Below are positions 1 to 7,009 of a stretch of DNA of 10,712 bases, piece after piece. The stretch lies in NCBI GenBank assembly GCA_003024985.2, contig PXIH01S0004139.1. One strand, 5' to 3'. The notes under the pieces were generated by a model that searched no databases, was not told the DNA's origin, and saw only the letters and a program-made list of their open reading frames with translations. A program made the translations under genes and the position numbers. Position 1 is the stretch's first letter. Every line of letters starts with the position of its first letter. This DNA is from Euperipatoides rowelli (lineage: Eukaryota > Onychophora > Udeonychophora > Euonychophora > Peripatopsidae).

Positions 1-163
1 TTTTATCAGATAAAACTAAATTTCTATCAAAACTATTACTATTTTCCTTGGTAAAAACCGATGCAAAATAATTATTTAATTCCGCAGCTACGTCCAAATT
101 TTGACTAATAAATTCACTATCCTTAATCTTTAAAGGCCCTATTTGTGACATGCTTTTTATCAG
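1..163 (-). pseudogene. Non-LTR retrotransposon (CR1/Jockey-like LINE) ORF2 fragment, cut by the left edge
   Basis: On the minus strand a frame reads leftward off the window. It contains SQIGPLKIKDSEF, then AAELNNYFASVFTKEN, then SFDRNLVLSDK. An IGPLK segment followed by LNxYFxSVFTKE is the hallmark linker between the endonuclease and reverse transcriptase domains of CR1/L2/Jockey-type LINE ORF2 proteins, so the reverse transcriptase itself would lie beyond position 1. This frame stays open from the edge back to about 163. Farther upstream it meets stop codons inside the tandem array, so the copy cannot make a full protein as it stands. The clade assignment within non-LTR elements is inference; the LINE identity is firm. 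Confidence 0.85.
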
Positions 164-512
164 TCTTTCTTATTTATGTACTCTACATTTTCAGAACATG
201 GAGAAAGAGGAAATATCTATCATGAAATTACTACTGTACAAGTGACAGGCTGTTTATCAGTCCTTTTTATTTGCATACTCTATATTTTCAGAGCCTGGAG
301 AAAAGGAAATGTCTATCCGGGAATTGCTGTACAAGTGACATGCTGTTTATCAGTCTTTCTTATTTATGTACTCTACATTTCCAGAACTTGGAGAAAGATG
401 AAATATCTATCATGGAATTACTGTAAAATTGATATGCTGTTTATTGGTCTTTCTTATTTTTCAGAGCATGAAGAAAGTGGAAATAGCTATTGGAATTAGT
501 GTACAAGTGACA
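145..512 (-). repeat. Tandem array of four ~95-bp units derived from the LINE coding sequence
   Basis: Four head-to-tail units begin at the GTGACA-like steps at 145, 242, 335 and 429 (lengths 97, 93, 94 and 78), and a further GTGACA sits at 507-512. The last unit lacks about 16 bp. Read on the minus strand, each unit carries a decayed version of KFWKCRVHK followed by ERLINSMS. This is the FWKYV...K segment that normally stands just before IGPLK in this class of LINE, so the monomer comes from the element's own ORF2. Unit 1 runs straight into the intact IGPLK frame. In-frame stops (TGA for W, TAA after K) occur in the units. The open plus-strand frame at 176-499 is an accident of the repeat. 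Confidence 0.8.
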
Positions 513-549
513 AGATTAAATTTACTTGCGTTAAAATTTCAATGTAGGC

Positions 550-557
550 TACTGTAC
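550..557. repeat. Left 8-bp target site duplication of the large hAT element
   Basis: TACTGTAC stands immediately before the left terminal repeat and is repeated exactly at 2666-2673 after the right one. An 8-bp duplication is the hAT superfamily signature. Confidence 0.9.
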
Positions 558-665
558 TAGGGATGGGGTTTAGACTGGTCAATTGACCAAATTTAAGTTA
601 ATTGACCAAAACGTAAAACATTGCTGTATGGGATGGTTCATAAAAAGTGCCCTCTTTTATGCTTT

Positions 666-923
666 TTAATCTATTTTCATCCCTAAATCTTTTTTTTTTA
701 CTACATATTTCTTTGGCATTGCTACCAGTATGGTAACTTCTTTTGTAGTTATTTTTTTTCTTCTTCTTTGTTTAAATGATGCCCCAAGTCTTGACTTTAC
801 ATCAGATAGGGTTGCAATGACTCCCTCTAAAACTTGAATCAAGTTTGAAATTGGCTGTAATAATTTTATGAAATGTTCATTTCTCACCAAAAGTATTTCA
901 TTATTTAAAACAGTGATGTCCAA
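666..923 (-). pseudogene. hAT transposase remnant
   Basis: This is an 85-codon open stretch on the minus strand without an ATG start (its first codon is TTG). It includes FIKLLQPISNLIQVLEG, closely followed by ATLSDV. The pattern LLxPI...I..LEG...ATLSDV recalls the segment of hAT-family transposases between the catalytic core and the C-terminal dimerisation region. It continues into a basic tail (KQRRRKK) and then stops close to the left terminal repeat, so the usual dimerisation domain is missing. Its position inside an element with hAT ends and an 8-bp duplication supports the call. It is not a functional gene. Confidence 0.6.
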
Positions 924-1265
924 CTGAAATTGCTTGTCAGCAATATTACTGGTCTATTGTGGGCCATACATAGACTATTGCAGGGAGCTTAAGGATAGGC
1001 TACAATATCTTTATTTTTCTTAATTTTTTTTTTTTTTTTAGAACATCTCAGGGAAATTGCTTATGTTTGAAAAATTTTATATCTTTACAATTAACACTTT
1101 ACAGTCTTAATTCGAGCTCATTTTATTAGTTTTGTCATTTTAGATTTAAAATGAGATGAGCTCATTTTTACTTTTATAAATTTCTCTAAGAAAATACTGT
1201 ATATGAGGTGAAGTCATTTGAAAATTATTTCATGTTATAAAACATTTATTTAGTTTAAAAATGTG

Positions 1266-1280
1266 CTACTAGATGGCAGT
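1266..1280 (+). promoter_or_regulatory. CTCF-like motif inside hAT element (weak)
   Basis: CTACTAGATGGCAGT resembles the CCASYAGRKGGCA core bound by CTCF. It is one of three related motifs in the hAT interior (others at 1411-1423 and 2499-2512). Binding is not shown by sequence alone. Confidence 0.25.
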
Positions 1281-1758
1281 CAGTCAGACATTTTTTTACT
1301 TTGTCAAAGGCTGTTTTCAAATGATAGTATCTTGACTCCCACTCTGTCTTACACTCTCACTCGCATTCTCTAATTGTGACAGCTCTGGGTGAGTGTACAT
1401 TTCTGCTGTACTGACACCTAGTGAAAGTATTTTAACTTTGTTGATTGATAATAGTTTTTCACAAGAAATGGTTGAAGATCAGTTAATAAACATTTTATTT
1501 ATTACTATTGTACAAAAAAAATGTTACATTTATTAATACATCATTTAATTCTTTCAAAATCCGTGATAAAAAATTTAACTTTAATTATCAGTACGGTAAT
1601 TTTATATTTTAGGTGTATATTGTACATCATACAGTGACGTAAAAAAAAAAAAACATAACTGTGTAACTTCCAAGTGTATTCATTTCTCAGTTATTTTTAC
1701 ATGTAGTGTCAAAAGCAATAGGATTAATAATACATTGAAATAAATAAATAAAATGTAT

Positions 1759-1974
1759 TTAAAAACTCCCCTTGGCCCACTTTTTCCAGATAATTTCCAC
1801 AATATAATTGTTTAAATCAAATGGTGACATTTGCAAGGACATGCGAGTATGCATCGAAGACCCATCTTTGTTGACTCGATGACTTGGAAACTCGCCGACT
1901 CGACTCACAGTTTCTTCTGATTGAGACAGACTCTCTGACATAAGGGAGACGGAGTGCAGAGTGAGATTCAGCAT
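1759..1974 (-). other. GC-richer unassigned segment within hAT element
   Basis: This stretch is visibly richer in G and C than its surroundings and contains repeated GAGTC/GACTC words (around 1873-1910). A 71-codon minus-strand open frame runs through it, ending ...IIWKKWAKGSF. I recognise no domain, and the frame has no usual gene signals. Part of the segment and its right flank (about 1920-2005) is an imperfect inverted copy of about 1305-1400; both share the core CATTTGAAA followed by CAGCCT. It may be the inner part of another inserted repeat rather than coding sequence. Confidence 0.3.
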
Positions 1975-2498
1975 TTTTACTCATTTGAAACACAGCCTAA
2001 ATTGGGTTTTGTGAGTCATATAGACTTCAAAATACAGTAGGTTCCGGCAAGAAATTATCTAAAAATGAAATTTTAGAACAAATTTATGATCATTCAGGTT
2101 CAGGATAGATTTTTCAGATGAATATAATGAAGAAAGACTTTATAATGAAAAATCAATACAATCAGAAATTTTATTCAAAGAAAATTTATCATAATAAAAG
2201 CTATTTTTAGATTCAATTACTTTAGATAATTGTAGGCTATATTTTAAGAGTTTTTCTAAAGTTGCAAAAATGTATTCAGCAAAATGTTAGTCAAAATATT
2301 TATTATCACCCTTAAAAGGGGAAGGAAGGATTTATTTCTAAGCTCTGAAAACTTTATAAAGATAGTTGTATCCGTTTTGACTTAGGAATTTTTTCAATTC
2401 ATTGAAAATATTAGTCTAGAACGAAATCACCCATTAAAATAAGCCAGATTTTAAAGTGTTAAATAATAAGTTATAAAATTTTTACCATGAAAGTACAA

Positions 2499-2512
2499 CT
2501 GCCCTCTAGTGG
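2499..2512 (-). promoter_or_regulatory. Strong CTCF-consensus match inside hAT element
   Basis: The minus strand reads CCACTAGAGGGCAG, which fits the metazoan CTCF core CCASYAGRKGGCAG at every position. The bases after it (ACAAATGTTAAAATCTT on the plus strand) resemble those following the related motif at 1411-1423, so both may belong to one repeated segment. Occupancy is unknown. Confidence 0.4.
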
Positions 2513-2665
2513 ACAAATGTTAAAATCTTATTGAATGATTGAATGGGTAAAAAAACACTGCAGTGCTACTATGTTGCTCCTTCATGTAAAAATTAATTTT
2601 CACAAAAAAAAAAAAAAAAAAAGTGGTCAAAATCTTATTGATCAATTGACCGGCGTCCATCCCTA

Positions 2666-2673
2666 TACTGTAC
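2666..2673. repeat. Right 8-bp target site duplication of the large hAT element
   Basis: TACTGTAC, identical to 550-557, directly follows the TCCCTA end of the element. Confidence 0.9.
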
Positions 2674-2945
2674 TAATGAAACATTCTAGATTTAACTGCA
2701 AGTAATGGATTTTAGCTTCTGGCCACATGCAATTTTAAAAGTCCGATGGTGGATTTTTCACTTATAAAAAACTGGGTTAAAATGTGACTGTCAGTAGTAA
2801 TAAAATAATGTTGATTCAGTATCTAGTTTTATAGTCATTAGATGCTATATACAGTACATACATTGTCACGTTCCAACTGAATAAGACGAATAAATAGGCG
2901 ATATTGATAATCATTTAATCACCTTGTGTGTCACTCAGTAGCCCA
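2674..2945. other. Intron sequence between the two hAT elements
   Basis: About 270 bases of AT-rich sequence. I see no open frame, hairpin or repeat end in it, and I could not find the continuation of the LINE that the large hAT element may have split. Confidence 0.5.
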
Positions 2946-2953
2946 CTTTGTAC
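2946..2953. repeat. Left 8-bp target site duplication of hAT MITE
   Basis: CTTTGTAC directly precedes the CAGGG terminus and is repeated exactly at 3322-3329. Confidence 0.88.
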
Positions 2954-3321
2954 CAGGGCTGTGGTGTAGGTACGCCAAAGCTTTGACCCCGACTCCTCTA
3001 TTTTCTACAGTCCGACTCCAACTCTTTTATATTAAACATGGCTCCCAGTGCATAATACATGTCGATCATAAAAACTTAGTTTCTTAATTCAAAATAGAAT
3101 TTTAAAGTATAAAGAGTAAATAAAATTAAAGTAAGCCTACAATAATTGAAATATTTGAAAATAATTAATATTTGTAAAAAGTATTAATATTTATTAGGCA
3201 GACATAGTATAATTTACTGTAGGTTGAATGGCATCGCTTTTGTACTGTATAGCTGTATATAATTTTATAAGTTTTATTTTGAAGCCAGTATATTTTTACT
3301 GATTCTGACTCCACATCCCTG
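2954..3321. mobile_element. hAT-type miniature element (MITE), 368 bp
   Basis: The left end reads CAGGGCTGTGGTGTA and the right end in reverse complement reads CAGGGATGTGGAGTC, an inverted match of 12 of 15 positions. A perfect 8-bp duplication (CTTTGTAC) surrounds it. Just inside the left end are GACTCC-type words (around 2986-3022). This combination of a CAGGGCTGTGGAGTCGGT-like end with clustered CGACTCC words is a common pattern in animal hAT miniature elements, as I recall it. The interior is AT-rich with no transposase. The minus-strand open frame across 3165-3368 overruns the element end and is not a gene. Confidence 0.85.
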
Positions 3322-3329
3322 CTTTGTAC
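3322..3329. repeat. Right 8-bp target site duplication of hAT MITE
   Basis: CTTTGTAC, the exact copy of 2946-2953. Confidence 0.88.
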
Positions 3330-3616
3330 AAACTTATGAGAGAAAAAAAGTTTAAAAAAAATAGTCATAAAACTTCTGCAGATATAAAATCTTAGACTGT
3401 TTGATTAGAGTACAGTTCTCTTCAGCCTTTTACTGTGCTTTCAAAAACTCTGAAATAGGCAAAATATATTTGTAAATGAGGAGAAGGGAGAATGATAGTG
3501 AGATATTATATCATGTCAATTATTATACACTCACTTAGTGACACAGAAATGGGTGCAAGTATGCATAAAAAAACAGGTGGGATTTGTTTTTTGATTCGGC
3601 CATTTTCCCTTGTGCA

Positions 3617-3635
3617 TGATCACTGGAAGTGATCA
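3617..3635. repeat. Short inverted repeat
   Basis: TGATCACT, spacer GGA, AGTGATCA: perfect 8-bp arms. Function unknown; it could be chance in a region of short palindromes. Confidence 0.5.
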
Positions 3636-3924
3636 CATTTCAAAATCATAGTGTTAAAATGAAGTTAAAAATCTTATATATATAATCTTCTGTTTAGTTT
3701 AGGCCTAATTAGCTATTCATTTCTTGAGTGTTCTCTTTGTATGTACAGTCTTGCATGACTATTAATAACTATAGGGCTCTGCTTTATGGGCACCAGATCA
3801 CGTCATTTGTAAGAACTAATAATAATAATCACTGTTAATTAAAATAAAAAACTCATGAATATTGAATTGGGTTCTGGAACAGATGTAGCTGTTGTACCTT
3901 AAGATTTATTTGAAAAATAGTTGA

Positions 3925-3954
3925 AGATATAAATTAGATGTCTAATTTATATCT
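3925..3954. repeat. Perfect 14-bp-arm hairpin
   Basis: AGATATAAATTAGA, spacer TG, TCTAATTTATATCT: the arms match at all 14 positions around a 2-base centre. A two-base loop is too tight for a normal RNA hairpin, so cruciform-forming DNA or a replication-generated palindrome is more likely than an RNA gene. Confidence 0.7.
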
Positions 3955-4289
3955 TTGGCAACCATATTTTTTTTCTCTAAGCAAAAAAAAAAAAAAAAGA
4001 AATTAGAATGCTCGGTATTTATTAGCCAAATTTAGTGATTGCTATTGGCATATTAAAATCTTAGATTGAGTTACACATAAATGTTAGTTTGTCCAAGCCC
4101 AGAAATCAAATGTTTTAGAAATTTGTTCATTAAAGAAGTGAGAAATTTTAACCGATCTATTTTATTTGCTATGTTGTAGATTTTTCTTCTCATTTACTAT
4201 TTTCATTTCATAGACTGGCTTAATACTATAGTCAAGACTTGTGTAAAAGATGTAACTATAATTGAAGTACTTAATGTTTACTTATTCAG

Positions 4290-4465
4290 GAAGAAGAAAT
4301 TGAAATGTTCAAAAGAGATGCAATGAAAGAAATTCGCCTGGAAACTGAAGTTAAAGAACTTTGCAAGGATAACACCGAACTGAGGCAATACATTTTAGCA
4401 CTTCAGGGGGAAGTGTATGGAGCCCGTTTAGCAGCCAAATATTTAGACAAAGAACTAGCTGGACG
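4290..4465 (+). CDS. GOPC: Internal coding exon of GOPC (PIST/CAL), coiled-coil region
   Basis: This is one internal exon of 58 codons plus two bases (176 nt). The acceptor is TTATTCAG/G at 4288-4289 and the donor CG/GTAAAT at 4466-4467, so it enters in phase 0 and leaves after the second base of an arginine codon. The frame meets TAA 16 bases upstream and right after the donor, so both splice sites are needed. The product is a charged, heptad-like coiled coil ([21 protein letters not shown]...) ending [19 protein letters not shown], which matches vertebrate GOPC at every residue as I recall it. GOPC has two N-terminal coiled coils and one PDZ domain. It sits at the Golgi/trans-Golgi, where the second coiled coil gives Golgi attachment and partner binding, and the PDZ domain binds C-terminal tails of cargo such as CFTR. 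The N-terminal exons and the PDZ exons lie outside the window. Confidence 0.93.
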
Positions 4466-4927
4466 GTAAATTCACAACAATAAATTATTTTAAGGTTGAG
4501 AATTTAGTTATTGTCGGTCACATTCAAGGCATAGAACTAAAAACGAATATATTTTAGGAGAAGGGGCTAATATAAATTAAATGGTATAGTCTTACAAATT
4601 AGATGATGCATTGCAGCTTTAAAGTCTTAGTAATTCCTTCATTAATTATGTCCAAATTTCTTATAATCGGTTCAGTTTTTTTTTGTTTGTTTGTTTGACA
4701 TAAATTGAACTTAATAAAAGCATTATGGTCATAATTTTTATAAACATTCGTTTATAAAAAATGATAAACTCCGGAAGATGATACGTTTATTATCCATTAT
4801 CCCAGTTGGCATCATTTTTTTTAATAACACAACCAGTTGTTATAAAAAAAACTTAAGATTTATGCTTATAAATGTAAAAAGTTGCCTAAATTAACATAAT
4901 CTAATAATAATAAAAAAAAACTTAGAC
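4466..4927 (+). other. 5' part of the downstream intron
   Basis: Starts with the GTAAAT donor. AT-rich with no coding frame. It holds a TTTG-type run (4682-4697) and a hairpin at 4734-4762. Weak similarity of its last 100 bases to the reverse complement of about 5236-5350 hints that the neighbouring fold-back may once have extended farther. Confidence 0.5.
4734..4762. repeat. 12-bp-arm hairpin
   Basis: ATTTTTATAAAC, loop ATTC, GTTTATAAAAAAT: the arms pair over 12 positions with one extra A, and TCAT/ATGA extends the pairing beyond the bulge. It is AT-rich and of unknown origin, possibly a miniature element relic. Confidence 0.5.
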
Positions 4928-5235
4928 AAGGAAATCTAACGTCAAAGAATGCATGTGGTTTTCTTCTTTTAATATACAGTATGTATTTATTTTTAAATAA
5001 ACATCAAGCCGATTATAATTTCTGTCTTTATATAGGCGATTACAAGGAAATTAACAGTTGACCGTTGAAGTTGAGATTTCAATAATCTCAACGTCGACAG
5101 TAAACTTACTGTCTGTAGTTGCCTTGAAAACGCATATACAAAGGCATAAATTATAATCGACTTGAAGTTTATTTAACACTAAATACATGTATTAAAAGGA
5201 AAACCGGCATGAACTCTTTGACTTAAGATTTCCTT
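4928..5235. repeat. Long fold-back inverted repeat, arms ~150 bp
   Basis: The sequence from 4928 (AAGGAAATCTAACGTCAAAG) matches the reverse complement ending at 5235 (AAGGAAATCTTAAGTCAAAG). The match continues through AAATAAAC.TCAAG.CGATTATAATTT (4995-5020 versus 5147-5175) to the apex GTTGAGATT / AATCTCAAC around TCAAT (5070-5092). I judge the arms to be roughly 80% alike. The right arm has an extra short palindrome (ACAGTAAACTTACTGT, 5097-5112). No target duplication is obvious. It fits a fold-back or MITE-type element; if the intron is transcribed, the RNA would form a long imperfect hairpin. The minus-strand open frame at 5179-5484 covers only the right arm and its flank and has no recognisable domain. 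Confidence 0.8.
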
Positions 5236-5703
5236 CTCAAAATCCTTCTTCAATGCATAAGACGTCTGATGTTCTCTAAAAACTATTATTATAAGTACAA
5301 TATTAATGGATTTGTTACTTTTTCTATATTTGTTGAAATAATTTGTGGTGGATTCAAATTTTAAAGATGACATTGGTGTATTTACATACTGTATAACCAC
5401 ATGATGTGAGAGCTTAAGGGCCCCCAAATATAAGGAGTTGCAAAAATCTGAAATGTATATAGAGTAGGAAACTAATTGAGACACTTTTTCTGCATGAAAA
5501 TTTAAAATAAAAATGCTTTTAATTTAACTTTTAAATCCATTAGAGTACATCTCAATATTGTTAGGGGGGGAGGTGGAGCTTATAAATTCCAATAAAAAAT
5601 AAATAGAATTAGCTTTGAAATTTTTGAGTAATCTATTAAAACAAAATATAAAAAACATTATCAAACTACATTTATTGCATCATGCTCCAAATCAAATTTA
5701 TTA
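5236..5703. other. Unassigned intron sequence between fold-back and nested transposons
   Basis: AT-rich. It includes a G-run (AGGGGGGGAGG at about 5562-5572) standing out from its surroundings. No recognisable element ends or coding sequence. Confidence 0.5.
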
Positions 5704-5705
5704 TA

Positions 5706-5803
5706 CAGAGTGTCTGGAATTATCTTTATGATAATGATTTAACATAACTCATGAACCAAAAGTCATATCTCACAAACCATTTGATGCAATTTGTTTATCA
5801 ACT
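5706..5803. repeat. Left terminal inverted repeat of the outer mariner-like element
   Basis: Reverse complement of the right terminal region (7510-7607, and its second copy at 7617-7680), with a small number of mismatches. It includes the core GTTATGTTAAATC on the right and GATTTAACATAAC on the left. Confidence 0.88.
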
Positions 5804-5825
5804 CTAAACGGTTTTTATTTTTGAT

Positions 5826-5840
5826 CACTAGATTGCGCCA
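5826..5840 (+). promoter_or_regulatory. CTCF-like motif in mariner 5' leader (weak)
   Basis: CACTAGATTGCGCCA differs at one base from CACTAGATGGCGCCA, a strong CTCF-type core. It lies just upstream of the old transposase start. Binding is inference only. Confidence 0.2.
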
Positions 5841-5859
5841 CAAACCATTTTTAATGCAA

Positions 5860-5970
5860 ATGGCACCAATAGAAGAAAAAAGCACAATGTGTGTTTAATC
5901 TCCAGTAACCCTCCAACGCAAATATTGTACAGCATATGGGAAAGAAGCATCAAATGTACCTGAGTCTTTA
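5860..5970 (+). pseudogene. Mariner-like transposase, N-terminal part (broken)
   Basis: An ATG at 5860 opens MAPIEEK. One extra A then shifts the frame to AQCVFNLQ and a TAA, and after a further shift the frame at 5908 reads TLQRKYCTAYGKEASNVPESL. This is the start of the N-terminal helix-turn-helix region of a family whose proteins typically read IEEKAQCV...VQRKFRxxYGKEAP. The reading is cut at 5970 by the nested element and resumes at 7184. At least two frame breaks make it non-functional. Confidence 0.75.
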
Positions 5971-6125
5971 TCAGAAAAATCAGGAATGTGATTAAGAATT
6001 TTTTAAAAATTAAAGTTTATTGGAACATGTTAATATTTACTTTCATGGAAGATCTTAACTCAAGAAATAACGCTGTTATAGTGGTTCAGATCAAAGAATT
6101 AAATTTTTTAAGTTATTAAAACCGA

Positions 6126-6143
6126 GTCCACGAACATGACAAT
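6126..6143 (+). repeat. GTCCACGGACATGACA-family motif, copy 1
   Basis: GTCCACGAACATGACAAT, 17 of 18 bases identical to the reverse complement of copy 2 at 6447-6464. Confidence 0.6.
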
Positions 6144-6446
6144 TTCTTCCAGATGTGATGCTATAATGCTATAACATGCAGAAATGTCAGACGAAATGAG
6201 TTTATAGATAGAATTGATTTTATTCTATGATTTTTAACAGGGTATGATTACATTTAGAAAAAAAATTTCATAATCGCACAACTCTGACGAAATAGCATGA
6301 AAAGGCTACCATTACAATTAAAAACTAAAATAAGTAAAAAAAATTGAACTACATTAAATATATTATTAGTCTGTTTAAATTTCAGATAAAATAAAAAATC
6401 CAGATAAAATACTATTAAAGTCAACTGTTCTCATGTTCATAGACAT

Positions 6447-6482
6447 ATTGTCATGTCCGTGGACAGACTGTGTCCACGGACA
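6447..6482. repeat. GTCCACGGACAT motif copies 2 and 3, forming a GC-rich hairpin
   Basis: ATTGTCATGTCCGTGGAC (6447-6464) is the inverted copy of the motif. TGTCCGTGGACA (6454-6465), spacer GACTG, TGTCCACGGACA (6471-6482) makes a perfect 12-bp-arm hairpin, much richer in GC than the sequence around it. Confidence 0.8.
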
Positions 6483-7009
6483 TACAAAAATCACCATTTT
6501 TTACATTTGAGAACTTGTACTTTTGAGATTATGTGATGAAACCTGGGAAACAAAGCCTTTACATCTAAAACTGTTACTTCATTGAATTATTTTTTGATCT
6601 TACCCAGTTACTTGAAATGAGTTTGCGACATAAACGTGATGAGTTGAAAGTTTTAAAAACAAAGTCTAAAACTTTAAATAAAACCACATAAATCACCATT
6701 CTCTGTATCCTGGACAAGATGGATGCCTGAGGGTTGATTAACTTGATTTTTCAAGCAATACAGCATGGTAATGCCATCTATAATAATTTTTTGGCATTTT
6801 TTTCTTTTTGTCCACAGGCATAACCTCTTGCTCTGGTGACAGGCATTAAACTTGAAAAATAACTTTAACTTGAATGTTTTGGAAACATTTTTTGAAATGT
6901 TTTCTTAGTCCAAAATGAAGTCTAAAGAGTTAATTTTTTTGTTTAATTTAAGAAATATAAACTTGGAAACAGACTAAATAGTGAGTGGTGACAGTCCACG
7001 GACATGACA
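6447..7009. mobile_element. Possible innermost miniature element bounded by GTCATGTCCGTGGAC ends
   Basis: 6447-6464 and the reverse complement of 6994-7009 share TGTCATGTCCGTGGAC as inward-facing ends of a stretch of about 560 bp. No clear target duplication is seen, and a further copy at 6126 complicates the boundary, so this is tentative. The alternative is a dispersed recombination or protein-binding repeat. Confidence 0.35.

Larger units (their letters stand above)
558..2665 (-). mobile_element. hAT DNA transposon, 2.1 kb, decayed
   Basis: The left end reads TAGGGATGG, ten other bases, then GGTCAATTGACC (577-588). The right end in reverse complement reads TAGGGATGGACGCCGGTCAA. Both therefore share TAGGGATGG plus GGTCAATTGA, with a 5-bp spacing difference. 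Perfect 8-bp duplications (TACTGTAC) flank the element, and the TAGGG start fits hAT termini. The interior holds a minus-strand transposase remnant (666-923) near the left end, so the element would have been transcribed right to left. At 2.1 kb with no intact transposase it is dead or non-autonomous. A 19-base A run (2604-2622) lies just inside the right end. The interior also holds an imperfect inverted pair (about 1305-1400 versus 1920-2005) and CTCF-like motifs. Confidence 0.9.
3330..4289 (+). other. 3' part of the intron upstream of the GOPC exon
   Basis: AT-rich intron sequence with no open frame of note. It holds two perfect short inverted repeats (3617-3635 and 3925-3954), an A16 run (3984-3999) and a short AAT repeat (about 3816-3828). 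The intron ends in a pyrimidine-rich TTTACTTATTCAG acceptor, with a CTTAA word about 20 bases upstream that could serve as the branch site. Confidence 0.6.

Noticed and set aside
1-163. Reverse transcriptase fragment as part of a bacterial defence or diversity-generating system
   Set aside because: The IGPLK...LNNYFASVFTKE linker is diagnostic of eukaryotic non-LTR retrotransposons, and the rest of the window is plainly an animal intron.
176-499. 107-codon plus-strand open frame with repeated VTxCLSVFLIY-like segments resembling a membrane protein
   Set aside because: It lies wholly inside the tandem array. Unit lengths of 97, 93, 94 and 78 do not keep one frame, and the meaningful reading is the LINE on the minus strand.
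1759-1974. 71-codon minus-strand frame as a gene
   Set aside because: No recognisable domain, repeated GAGTC words and a location inside a dead hAT element; kept only as an unassigned segment.
2604-2622. A19 run as a retroposon poly-A tail
   Set aside because: It lies inside the hAT element, and no matching target duplication or retroposon body is visible next to it. Many A and T runs occur throughout the window.
3165-3368. 67-codon minus-strand open frame
   Set aside because: It crosses the precise right end and target duplication of the hAT miniature element, and its composition is typical of random AT-rich sequence.
5179-5484. 101-codon minus-strand open frame
   Set aside because: It overlaps one arm of the fold-back, shows no domain or splice signal, and the other arm has no matching open frame, so coding constraint is unlikely.
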